A stretch of DNA of 64,000 bases from assembly GCA_902626575.1 (NCBI GenBank), contig CACOFY010000001.1, positions 186,001 to 250,000 on the forward strand, in the 5' to 3' direction. Origin of the DNA: an uncultured Pelagibacteraceae bacterium (GTDB taxonomy: Bacteria > Pseudomonadota > Alphaproteobacteria > Pelagibacterales > Pelagibacteraceae). The position numbers and the translations under genes were made by a program. Positions 20,790 through 29,701 of this stretch are shown here, in pieces (positions within the stretch are counted from its first letter, which is position 1; every line of letters begins with the position of its first letter). The notes beneath the pieces are model-generated. The model was not told where the DNA came from. It saw only the letters and a program-made list of their open reading frames with translations, and made no database searches.

Positions 20790-21443
20790 TTAAGCTTTCT
20801 TAGTTTTGATTGGTTTTTTTCTATTAGGATAACAACTAGTGCAAATTTTACAAGTTATTCCGTAGCATTCTCTGGCTTTACAATACTCTCTCCCGTAGAA
20901 AATTATTTGAAGATGTAATTTATTCCAATATTTCATTGGAAATATCCTTTTAAGATCTTTTTCAGTTTGAACAACGTTTTTACCATTGGTAAGTCCCCAC
21001 CTTTGTGCTAATCGGTGGATATGAGTGTCCACAGGAAAAGCTGGATGACCAAAACCTTGTGCCATCACAACGCTTGCAGTTTTGTGTCCAACACCTGGAA
21101 GTTCCTCTAATTCCTCAAAAGTTTTAGGCACTTTGCCTTTATACTTTTCAACTAGAGTTTTTGAGAGATTATATATACTCTTCGCTTTAATCCTAAATAT
21201 TCCTATACTTCTGATTAACTTTTCAATTTTTTTTCTCCCTAATTTTACAAAATGTTCAGGTTTATTATATTTTGGATAAATACCTTTAGTTACATTATTA
21301 ACATTTACATCAGTACATTGAGCTGAGAGTAAAACTGAAACTAAAAGAGTAAAATTGTTTCTATGTTTTAAAGGTACGGGTGTTTTTGGATAAATCTTAT
21401 TTAATGTTTTAAGTATTATTTTAACTTTGCTTGCTTCATTCAT
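20790..21443 (-). CDS. nth: Endonuclease III
   Basis: LLSAQCTDVNVN, ELPGVGHKTASVVMAQGF, C-x6-C-x2-C-x5-C FeS cluster. Confidence 0.96.
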   Translation of the reverse strand: MNEASKVKIILKTLNKIYPKTPVPLKHRNNFTLLVSVLLSAQCTDVNVNNVTKGIYPKYNKPEHFVKLGRKKIEKLIRSIGIFRIKAKSIYNLSKTLVEKYKGKVPKTFEELEELPGVGHKTASVVMAQGFGHPAFPVDTHIHRLAQRWGLTNGKNVVQTEKDLKRIFPMKYWNKLHLQIIFYGREYCKARECYGITCKICTSCYPNRKKPIKTKKA

Positions 21444-21446
21444 TAA

Positions 21447-22223
21447 CTATTTAAAATTTAAAACATCTCTCATTGAATAAAGACCTGGTTTTTTATTTAT
21501 TAGCCATTTTGCAGCAGTTAACGCTCCCTCAGAGTATAAAGCTCTGTCAAAAGCTTCATGATTTAGAGTTATTATTTCTTTTCCACTTGAAAATTTTACC
21601 TCATGTTCACCTACAACTTCGCCTTTTCTAAGTGAATTAAAATTGATTTTTTTTGAGTAAGGAAATGTTTTTTTGTTAAAATATTTCTTGCCCATTATTT
21701 TATATAAATTTTTCCCTTTACCATCAGCAATACCTTTGCCAAGCATTAAAGCTGTACCAGATGGATGATCTTTTTTATGTTTATGATGGACTTCAAAAAC
21801 TTTGCTTAGAAAGTTGTTTCCTAGTGATTTTGATGTAATTTCGGTTAAATACATTAAAAGGTTTATACCCAAACTCATGTTACCAGCCTTTAAAATTGGT
21901 ATTTTTTTTGAATATTTTTTAATCAATTCCTCTTCTTTTTTGCTAAATCCAGTAGTCCCTATTACTACTTTTTTCTTAAGCTTTTGAGCTATTTTAAGAA
22001 CTTCTAAAGTGCACTTAGGAACTGTGAAATCAATTACTAAACTTACTTTTTTAAATGAGTCTAAATTATTCAAGCCTGGTTTAATGCCTGAAATTTTTTT
22101 TTTAATTAGTCGGTTTTCAGTAAGAGTGACAAGCTTAAAGGTTTTGTCTGATTTAGCAGATTTAATGAGCTGCTGACCCATTCTACCTAAACAACCTGTT
22201 ATAGCTAAGTTAATTTTTTTCAT
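21447..22223 (-). CDS. dapB: 4-hydroxy-tetrahydrodipicolinate reductase
   Basis: LAITGCLGRMGQQLIK, EVHHKHKKDHPSGTAL. Confidence 0.96.
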   Translation of the reverse strand: MKKINLAITGCLGRMGQQLIKSAKSDKTFKLVTLTENRLIKKKISGIKPGLNNLDSFKKVSLVIDFTVPKCTLEVLKIAQKLKKKVVIGTTGFSKKEEELIKKYSKKIPILKAGNMSLGINLLMYLTEITSKSLGNNFLSKVFEVHHKHKKDHPSGTALMLGKGIADGKGKNLYKIMGKKYFNKKTFPYSKKINFNSLRKGEVVGEHEVKFSSGKEIITLNHEAFDRALYSEGALTAAKWLINKKPGLYSMRDVLNFK

Positions 22224-22390
22224 TTAAAGATAAGATACGAAAGTATCACAACTGATAATACAATTATAGCCCAAATACCTAAGTTTTTAAAAAATAACTT
22301 TTTCTTTGAATTGGAGCTAATGAAACCTGGAAGAACTAGGAACAAAACTGCAATTAAAGCTATTGCTGGAACTATTTCTTCTAAACCCAT
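22220..22390 (-). CDS. 56-aa small membrane protein
   Basis: Own translation MGLEEIVPAIALIAVLFLVLPGFISSNSKKKLFFKNLGIWAIIVLSVVILSYLIFK*; two hydrophobic segments; stop overlaps dapB start (ATGA). Confidence 0.7.
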   Translation of the reverse strand: MGLEEIVPAIALIAVLFLVLPGFISSNSKKKLFFKNLGIWAIIVLSVVILSYLIFK

Positions 22391-22393
22391 AAT

Positions 22394-23518
22394 TTAATTT
22401 TTCCAAAAACTTTTTGCTTTTTGGAAGAATTTTTTAATACTTGGGTTTGATTTTTCATTTTCAATTTCTCTAAATTTTTCAAGTAGGTCTTTCTGTTCTC
22501 TGTTTAAAGAAATAGGAACTTCAGTATTAACTTGGATATAAAGATCTCCATTTCCGCTACCTCTCATATAAGGCATCCCTTTACCCTTTAATCTAAACTG
22601 TTTACCACTTTGTGTTCCAGCTGGTATTTTTATTTTTGCTTTACCACCATCTATTGTTGGAATTTCTATTGAGGTACCAAGAGCAGCATCTGCAATTGAT
22701 ATTGGACATTCAAAAAATAAATTTTCATCTGACCTTTTGAATAAATCATGAGAGTAAACATTTATAAATAGATATAAATCTCCACTTCCAGCTCCCTTAG
22801 TTCCTGCCTCTCCCTTTCCTGAAAGTCTTATTCTTGTTCCATCATCAACACCTTTTGGAATTGTAACTGACAATCTTTTAGATGCTTGTCTTTTTCCTTG
22901 TCCACTACACTCTGAGCATGGATTTGTTATTTGTTCACCAGAACCTGAGCATTGAGGACATGTTTGTTGGACTGTAAAAAATCCCTGACTTGACCTTACT
23001 TGACCATGACCTCCACACATTGAACATGAGCTTGCACTTGTTCCAGGTTTAGATCCTGATCCTTTACAAGTATTACATTTTTCAGATGTTGAAAATTTTA
23101 TATCTTGTTTTTTACCCGCGTAGGCTTCTTCTAAAGTGATAGATAAATCATATCTAAGATCTGAACCTCTATTGTTTGATCGTCTAGATCTTCTGCCGCC
23201 ACCAAAACCCTCTCCAAAAAAGTCTTCAAAAATATCTGAAAAGCTACTTGAGAAGTCAAAATTTCCAAATCCTCCTCTGCCTCCTCCTCCATTTTCGAAT
23301 GCTGCGTGACCAAAATTATCATAATTTTGCTTTCTCTCAGCATTTGATAAAACATGATAGGCTTCAGAAGCTTCTTTAAATTTCTCCTCAGAGGCTTTAT
23401 CGCCTTTATTTTTGTCAGGATGATATTTGACAGCTAATTTGCGATAAGCGGATTTAATTTGGTCTGCTGATGCGCTTTTGTTGATGCCCAAGACTTCGTA
23501 GTAATCTCTTTTTGCCAT
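22394..23518 (-). CDS. dnaJ: Chaperone DnaJ
   Basis: J domain with HPD (KYHPDKNKG), Gly-rich region, four CxxCxGxG repeats. Confidence 0.98.
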   Translation of the reverse strand: MAKRDYYEVLGINKSASADQIKSAYRKLAVKYHPDKNKGDKASEEKFKEASEAYHVLSNAERKQNYDNFGHAAFENGGGGRGGFGNFDFSSSFSDIFEDFFGEGFGGGRRSRRSNNRGSDLRYDLSITLEEAYAGKKQDIKFSTSEKCNTCKGSGSKPGTSASSCSMCGGHGQVRSSQGFFTVQQTCPQCSGSGEQITNPCSECSGQGKRQASKRLSVTIPKGVDDGTRIRLSGKGEAGTKGAGSGDLYLFINVYSHDLFKRSDENLFFECPISIADAALGTSIEIPTIDGGKAKIKIPAGTQSGKQFRLKGKGMPYMRGSGNGDLYIQVNTEVPISLNREQKDLLEKFREIENEKSNPSIKKFFQKAKSFWKN

Positions 23519-23548
23519 AAATAATTATAGACAAATAGTTGTAAAAAC

Positions 23549-25474
23549 TTACGCGCTTTTTTCTTTATTCTCGTCTTTTACTTCTTCAAAGTCTGCATCA
23601 ACAACGTTATCGTCTTTTTTTCCTTCTGGTTTATTATCTTTTGGTGCGTCTCCAGGCTTAGCACCTTGTTGAGATTTATAAATTGCTTCACCTAGTTTCA
23701 TTGAAGATTGAACTAATTCTTGCGTTTTCTTTTTAATCTCCTCAACATCTGTTCCTTTTAATGCATTTCTTAAATTAGAAGCAGCAGTTTCAATTGCTTT
23801 TTTGTCAGCCTCTGAAACTTTTGCACCATGCTCTTTTAAATTTTTTTCTGTAGAGTGAATTAAAGTATCTGCCTGGTTTCTAGTATCCACAGCTTCTCTT
23901 TTTTTCTTATCCGCATCTTTATTTGCTTCAGCCTCTTTTACCATTTTACTGATCTCTTCGTCGCTTAAACCACCGGATGCTTGTATTTGGATTTTTTGTT
24001 CTTTACCTGTACCTTTGTCCTTAGCTGAAACATTCACAATTCCATTTGCGTCTATATCAAAAGTCACTTCAATTTGAGGGACACCTCTAGGTGCTGGCGC
24101 TATACCAACTAACTCAAAGTTACCTAAAATTTTATTATCTGCGGCCATTTCTCTTTCACCTTGCAATACTCTGATAGATACTGCTGGTTGGTTGTCATCT
24201 GCAGTGGAAAATACCTGGCTTTTCTTTGTTGGAATAGTAGTATTTTTATCAATCAACTTAGTAGAAACGCCACCTAATGTTTCAATACCTAATGATAAAG
24301 GAGTAACGTCTAATAAAAGTACGTCTTTTACATCGCCCTGAAGAACACCTGCCTGTATTGCGGCTCCCATTGCCACTACTTCATCAGGATTAACTGATTT
24401 ATTTGGTTCTTTACCAAAAAAGTTTTTTACCTCTTCAACAACTTTCGGCATTCTTGTCATTCCTCCGACTAATACTACCTCATCAATTTCGCCCGCTGAT
24501 AATCCAGCGTCTTTAAGAGCGGTCTTACAAGGAGGAATAGTTCTCGTAATCAGTTCTTCAACTAAAGCTTCAAGTTTTGCTCTAGTCATTTTTAAATTAA
24601 TATGTTTTGGACCAGTTTTGTCAGCAGTTATGAATGGCAAATTTATTTCAGTTTGGGTTGCTGAGGATAATTCTATTTTAGCTTTTTCAGCTGCCTCTTT
24701 TAATCTCTGTAGTGCTAGTTTATCTGATTTTAAATCTATACCATTTTCTTTTTTGAATTCATTTAATAAATATTCAACAATAGTATTATCAAAGTCTTCA
24801 CCACCTAAAAAAGTATCTCCATTTGTAGATTTTACCTCAAATACTCCATCACCCAACTCTAGAATTGATACATCGAATGTACCTCCACCCAAGTCGTAAA
24901 CAGCAATTTTTTTATTTTGTTTTTTTTTATCTAAACCATAAGCTAGTGATGCAGCAGTTGGTTCATTTATAATTCTTAAAACTTCTAGACCAGCAATTTT
25001 TCCAGCATCTTTCGTTGCTTGTCTTTGAGCATCATTAAAGTATGCAGGAACTGTTATGACAGCTTTGGAGACCTCTTGTCCTAAATATTTTTCCGCTGTT
25101 TCTTTCATTTTCTGAAGTACAAATGCTGAAATTTGAGAAGGTGAATATTTTTTCCCCTTAGACTCAATCCATGCATCGCCTTTATCAGAATTAATAATTT
25201 TAAAAGGTGCAGTTTCTAAATCCTTTTTCACCGTTGGATCTTCAAAGTTTCTTCCAATCAATCTTTTAACTGCAAAAATTGTATTTTCAGGGTTTGTAAC
25301 TGCCTGTCTTTTAGCCGGCTGTCCTATTAACTTTTCTTCAGTATCAGTAAAAGCGACTACCGAAGGAGTTGTTCTAGCTCCTTCTGCATTTTCTAATACT
25401 TTAGCTTGAGCACCATCCATTATGGCTACACAAGAGTTTGTTGTTCCTAGATCTATACCAATTACTTTGCTCAT
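23549..25474 (-). CDS. dnaK: Chaperone DnaK
   Basis: [31 protein letters not shown]; full-length Hsp70. Confidence 0.99.
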   Translation of the reverse strand: MSKVIGIDLGTTNSCVAIMDGAQAKVLENAEGARTTPSVVAFTDTEEKLIGQPAKRQAVTNPENTIFAVKRLIGRNFEDPTVKKDLETAPFKIINSDKGDAWIESKGKKYSPSQISAFVLQKMKETAEKYLGQEVSKAVITVPAYFNDAQRQATKDAGKIAGLEVLRIINEPTAASLAYGLDKKKQNKKIAVYDLGGGTFDVSILELGDGVFEVKSTNGDTFLGGEDFDNTIVEYLLNEFKKENGIDLKSDKLALQRLKEAAEKAKIELSSATQTEINLPFITADKTGPKHINLKMTRAKLEALVEELITRTIPPCKTALKDAGLSAGEIDEVVLVGGMTRMPKVVEEVKNFFGKEPNKSVNPDEVVAMGAAIQAGVLQGDVKDVLLLDVTPLSLGIETLGGVSTKLIDKNTTIPTKKSQVFSTADDNQPAVSIRVLQGEREMAADNKILGNFELVGIAPAPRGVPQIEVTFDIDANGIVNVSAKDKGTGKEQKIQIQASGGLSDEEISKMVKEAEANKDADKKKREAVDTRNQADTLIHSTEKNLKEHGAKVSEADKKAIETAASNLRNALKGTDVEEIKKKTQELVQSSMKLGEAIYKSQQGAKPGDAPKDNKPEGKKDDNVVDADFEEVKDENKEKSA

Positions 25475-25534
25475 AATTTTTTAATAATGAAGTTCATATA
25501 GGAGTTATTTTTTAATCTACAAGCTTTAAACTCC

Positions 25535-26161
25535 TTAATTTTTCTCAATATTTTCCTTCTTTTCCTCACTTTTCTTTAAATTTTCTACATTTTTTTGTGC
25601 TTTTTTGGATACGCAAACTAAAGATGGTCTTAAAAGTCTATCCTTCATCATAAAACCTTTTTGAATTTCTTGAACTATTGTGCCTGGATCTTTCGCGTCA
25701 TCTTCGACCTCCATCATTGCTTGATGAAAATTCGGATCAAGTTTTTCGTTGATTGACTTAATGACTTCAATATTATTTTTTTTTAGAATGGATAACATGT
25801 CTTTATTGATGATCTCCAAATGCTCTATAATTTTTTTTAAAGCATCGGTATTTTTTAATTCGTTATCATTTTGAAGAGCTACTTTTGATCTTTCTAAATT
25901 ATCAATTAAATTCAAGGATTCTCTTGCAAAAGAAAATCCACCGTATTCAAAGGCCTCTTCTTTTTCTTTTTCATATCTTCTTCTCTGATTTTCCATATCT
26001 GCATATATTCTTGTAACCTTGTCTTCTAGATCTTTAATTTTCTCTTCAGGGGTTTGTTGTTTTTTAACTTCTTTGTCTTCAGAATTTTTAATTTCAGATT
26101 TATCTTTAATGACCTCTTCAGTATTATTTTGATCTTTATTATTAATTTCTTCTTTTTCCAT
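25535..26161 (-). CDS. grpE: Nucleotide exchange factor GrpE
   Basis: ADMENQRRRYEKEKEEAFEYG; FHQAMMEVE; GFMMKDRLLRPSLVCVSK. Confidence 0.95.
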   Translation of the reverse strand: MEKEEINNKDQNNTEEVIKDKSEIKNSEDKEVKKQQTPEEKIKDLEDKVTRIYADMENQRRRYEKEKEEAFEYGGFSFARESLNLIDNLERSKVALQNDNELKNTDALKKIIEHLEIINKDMLSILKKNNIEVIKSINEKLDPNFHQAMMEVEDDAKDPGTIVQEIQKGFMMKDRLLRPSLVCVSKKAQKNVENLKKSEEKKENIEKN

Positions 26162-26197
26162 AATAATCTATATGGTAAGAAAATGTTAAATTACTAG

Positions 26198-26800
26198 ATG
26201 AAAATTAAAAAAATTACCGAAATTCTTATAGGATCAAATAATAAAGGAAAAGTAAGGGAAATTAAGGCTTTGCTTCCAAAAAAAGTAAAGATTTTTACAA
26301 CAAGATCTTTTAATTTATCTAGTCCAAAAGAAACTGGCAAAACTTTTTTACAGAATTCATTAATTAAGGCTAGATATTTTTCTAAAAAATCAAAAAAAAT
26401 TTGTATAGCCGATGACTCAGGTCTTGAAATTGATCTTTTAGACAAAGCGCCGGGCATATACTCAGCAAGATGGGGAGGCAAAAAAAATAATTTTAATCTT
26501 GCTATTAAAAAAGTTTATAGAAAACTAAATCAAAAAAATAAATTTTGGAAAAAGAAAAAGATTAAAGCGAGGTTTATTTGTGCTATTACAATATACGGGA
26601 AAAATTTTAAAACATTTCAATCAATTGGAAAAGTAGAGGGGAAAATATCAAATTTTAAAAAGGGAAAAAAAGGATTTGGTTATGATCCAATTTTTATCCC
26701 AAATGGAAAAAAAATTACTTTTGGTCAAATGAAACCATCATTAAAATTTAAAATTGACCATAGGTCAAAAGCTTTTAAAAAGATTAGAAAATTTTTTTAA
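26198..26800 (+). CDS. rdgB: XTP/dITP diphosphatase (RdgB/HAM1)
   Basis: ILIGSNNKGKVREIK; ADDSGLEIDLLDKAPGIYSARWGG; GFGYDPIFIPNG. Confidence 0.95.
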   Translation: MKIKKITEILIGSNNKGKVREIKALLPKKVKIFTTRSFNLSSPKETGKTFLQNSLIKARYFSKKSKKICIADDSGLEIDLLDKAPGIYSARWGGKKNNFNLAIKKVYRKLNQKNKFWKKKKIKARFICAITIYGKNFKTFQSIGKVEGKISNFKKGKKGFGYDPIFIPNGKKITFGQMKPSLKFKIDHRSKAFKKIRKFF

Positions 26801-27935
26801 ACTTCCCATCTTCTACACGGTAAAATGTGAGAATATGATTAATCTTTTGATTATTTATTTCAAATACCCCTGATACGCCTTTAAATTTATTATCTTCAGT
26901 AAACAGTTTGTTGTTAACTTCAAAATCATTTTTTAAAAGTAAATAGTAAATTAATCCAATCAAATCATATCCAAGAATTCCTATTTGACTGGGATTTTCA
27001 TTATAAATTTTCTTATAATCATGCCTAAAACTAAAGTAATTTTCTCTATTAATTGAAGGGAAGGCAATTGGTTGTGATGTTTTCTCTCTAAACAGAGTCT
27101 CGTCAAACCACTGATTTAAAGATATAAAAGCAACTTTTTTTGGAGATACATCAGTATATAACAATGATGTGGTGACACTTTTTAAACTTTCATTAAAGTC
27201 TGCAATTATAATTGAGTCATAACCAATTCTACCAAGAGTATCTTTTTTATTTAGTACTTCGAGCATTCTTTCCTTGTTATCTTCATCAGAGTTTTCAACT
27301 CTTTTTATTTCATCCTCAAGGTTTCTTTTTCTAATTTTATATCTTGTTACTTTTTCAATTTGTTTTGTAAGTTTAGTAGGTTCTGCATCGTAATAAAATA
27401 TTTTTTTTGTTTTTAGTTTAGATTTAATTATCGCCTCCTCAACTTCCTCTTTAAAACTTTTTTTAGGTATCAAAACTAAAGTGCCATCTAAATCATTCAT
27501 TTCAAGATATTTTTTAATTGCATCAAATTGAGATTTGGCATTTATGCCCGAGCTGATAACGTTATTTGGATTACCTAGAACTTTATTCGTAAAAGATAAA
27601 AATTTAGCATCTTGAAATTTATCTAATTCTTTTAAATTTTTATTAAATACTGGACCAATAAAAATTTTTGTTCCCTCTGAATATAGCTCATCTACAATTT
27701 TCAATGTTGTAGATGGATCTGATTTTGTATCTCTTGGTAAAACTAATAATCTATCATTATTAATTTTATTAATTCCTAGTCTTACAGACTGAATTATTGA
27801 TTGGCCTATGTATGATGACTCACCTGACAGTGGCACTAATAAACCAATTTTAACAGCTTCTTCAGAACTTGCTGAATTAATCGAAGCGATAAAAACAAAT
27901 AAGATTTTCAGTATTTTTTTATAAAATTCTTTCAT
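26784..27935 (-). CDS. Penicillin-binding protein activator (LppC/LpoA-like, periplasmic-binding fold)
   Basis: IGLLVPLSGESSYIGQSIIQSVRLGINKI; start corrected to ATG at 27935 (MKEFYKKILKILFVFIASINSASSEE signal peptide) from the 27992 of the ORF track. Confidence 0.8.
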   Translation of the reverse strand: MKEFYKKILKILFVFIASINSASSEEAVKIGLLVPLSGESSYIGQSIIQSVRLGINKINNDRLLVLPRDTKSDPSTTLKIVDELYSEGTKIFIGPVFNKNLKELDKFQDAKFLSFTNKVLGNPNNVISSGINAKSQFDAIKKYLEMNDLDGTLVLIPKKSFKEEVEEAIIKSKLKTKKIFYYDAEPTKLTKQIEKVTRYKIRKRNLEDEIKRVENSDEDNKERMLEVLNKKDTLGRIGYDSIIIADFNESLKSVTTSLLYTDVSPKKVAFISLNQWFDETLFREKTSQPIAFPSINRENYFSFRHDYKKIYNENPSQIGILGYDLIGLIYYLLLKNDFEVNNKLFTEDNKFKGVSGVFEINNQKINHILTFYRVEDGKFKKIF

Positions 27936-27966
27936 TTTATTATGTTTATTATAATTATAATAAGTA

Positions 27967-28824
27967 ATGATTTCATTCACTGATTTTAACAAAAATAAGT
28001 TAGAAAATGGTCTTTATGTTGTTTCCACACCAATTGGTAATCTTTCTGACATTTCTTTTAGAGCAATAGATGTTTTAAGCCAATCACACTTTATAGTTTG
28101 TGAAGATACAAGAGTTTCAAAAAAGTTATTAGAAAAGTATAAGATTAAAAATAAACTTATATCAAATCATAAATTTAATGAGAAAAAAAACCTTGAAAAA
28201 TTAATTGGTTTATTAAAGTCAGATAAAATTGTTTCGTTAATATCTGACGCGGGAACACCATGTGTCTCTGATCCTGGATCTGTCTTAGTAAATGAAGCTA
28301 TTAAAGAAAACATAAAAATTTATAGTGTTCCAGGAGCCAGCTCTGTAGCAGCTGCCTTTTCAGTTAGTGGGTTTACCGGTAAATATTTTTTTTATGGTTT
28401 TTTTCCGGAAAAGAAAAATGAATTAGAGAATGATTTTAAGACATTAGCGAATTTGAATTGTTCAATAGTTTTTTTTATATCCGCAAAAAAGTTTGAAAAA
28501 AAAAAAACCGAAATTAAGAACTACTTTTCTAAAAGAAAACTTGTAATTTGTAAGGAAATAACAAAACTATACGAAGAATATATTCGGTTCAATGTAAATG
28601 ATATTGATAAAGTTAATTTGAACCTGAAAGGTGAAATTACATTGGTTTTTTCTCCATTAGCTTTAAATAATGAAAATTTTTTGAATGATAATGATAAGAA
28701 AAAAATTAAAAAATTAATAAAAAAATATAGTATAAAAGATATTATAAAAATAATTAGTAAAAATAAAAAAATTTCTAAAAAAGAAATCTATAATTTTTGC
28801 TTAAACGTAAAAAATGAAAGTTAA
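27967..28824 (+). CDS. rsmI: 16S rRNA (cytidine1402-2'-O)-methyltransferase
   Basis: LYVVSTPIGNLSDISFRA; CEDTRVSKKLL; SDAGTPCVSDPG. Confidence 0.96.
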   Translation: MISFTDFNKNKLENGLYVVSTPIGNLSDISFRAIDVLSQSHFIVCEDTRVSKKLLEKYKIKNKLISNHKFNEKKNLEKLIGLLKSDKIVSLISDAGTPCVSDPGSVLVNEAIKENIKIYSVPGASSVAAAFSVSGFTGKYFFYGFFPEKKNELENDFKTLANLNCSIVFFISAKKFEKKKTEIKNYFSKRKLVICKEITKLYEEYIRFNVNDIDKVNLNLKGEITLVFSPLALNNENFLNDNDKKKIKKLIKKYSIKDIIKIISKNKKISKKEIYNFCLNVKNES

Positions 28825-29407
28825 TATTGCTTTTAAAATATTATTATTATTCTTAATAACAAGTTGTGTTGGGACCTCTTCTCAAGGAATATTTGGAACT
28901 GGAGTTAGTGTTGCTTTAGATCCAAGATCAATAGGTACACAAATAGACGATAATATAATGCAAAAAAATTTATCCTCAAGATTACTTCTTAAAGATAAAA
29001 AATATGTTTTATCTGTTAACACAAAAGTACTAGATGGTAGAATTTTTATTACTGGAAAAGTAGATGATCCTGAAGAAAAACTACAAATTACAAAAATGGC
29101 TTGGGAAACTAATGGTGTGAGATCTGTTAAAAATAATATCATTATAAAAGAGGAATTTAATTTTAAACAATCAGCCAAAGACCTTTTAATTACGAGTCAA
29201 TTAAGGACCGCAATGATTGTAAACAAAAAAATTAAATCTACAAATTACAATATAGATACTTATAAAAAAAAAATTTACATATACGGTATCGCCCAAGATA
29301 AGGATGAGATGAAACAAGTCGTTCAAGAAGCTAAATCTATTCTGGATGTGGATAAAGTCGTCGCTAGTATTTTATTAGTTGAAGATTTAAGGATACAAAA
29401 AAACTAA
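28814..29407 (+). CDS. BON-domain lipoprotein
   Basis: Lipobox LITSCVG; two BON-like repeats; follows rsmI. Confidence 0.8.
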   Translation: MKVNIAFKILLLFLITSCVGTSSQGIFGTGVSVALDPRSIGTQIDDNIMQKNLSSRLLLKDKKYVLSVNTKVLDGRIFITGKVDDPEEKLQITKMAWETNGVRSVKNNIIIKEEFNFKQSAKDLLITSQLRTAMIVNKKIKSTNYNIDTYKKKIYIYGIAQDKDEMKQVVQEAKSILDVDKVVASILLVEDLRIQKN

Positions 29408-29697
29408 TTTAAAATTAAAAATAAAATTTTACTTATAAAAGACATAAAAATTATAAAACTTAGAAAAAAAATCCAGTACATTATTGTAACTGCTCGATTT
29501 CTTTTCCTTCTGAGTCTTACGAAATTTTCATCATCTAAGTTTGAAATATCTCTTTTTCCTTTAACCGGATAGTCGTAGCTCCACCTCCAAATAGTATCAC
29601 CAAATCTTGCATCTAAATTATTAAAATATCTTATCCAAGCAGTGGCCCAAAGAAATGTAAAATATAAAATTATTAACAGCAATAATTCTGTTAACAT
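29404..29697 (-). CDS. Small membrane protein of unknown function
   Basis: 97 aa; hydrophobic N- and C-terminal segments; consistent ORF in tight gene spacing. Confidence 0.65.
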   Translation of the reverse strand: MLTELLLLIILYFTFLWATAWIRYFNNLDARFGDTIWRWSYDYPVKGKRDISNLDDENFVRLRRKRNRAVTIMYWIFFLSFIIFMSFISKILFLILN

Positions 29698-29701
29698 TTT
29701 C

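Noticed and set aside
23131-23355. Minus-strand alternative-frame ORF inside dnaJ
   Set aside because: Alternative frame of the Gly-rich region of dnaJ; no independent support.
26784-27992. Long divergent overlap between the LppC-like gene and rsmI
   Set aside because: A downstream ATG at 27935 begins a proper signal peptide, so the overlap is probably an ORF-caller artefact.
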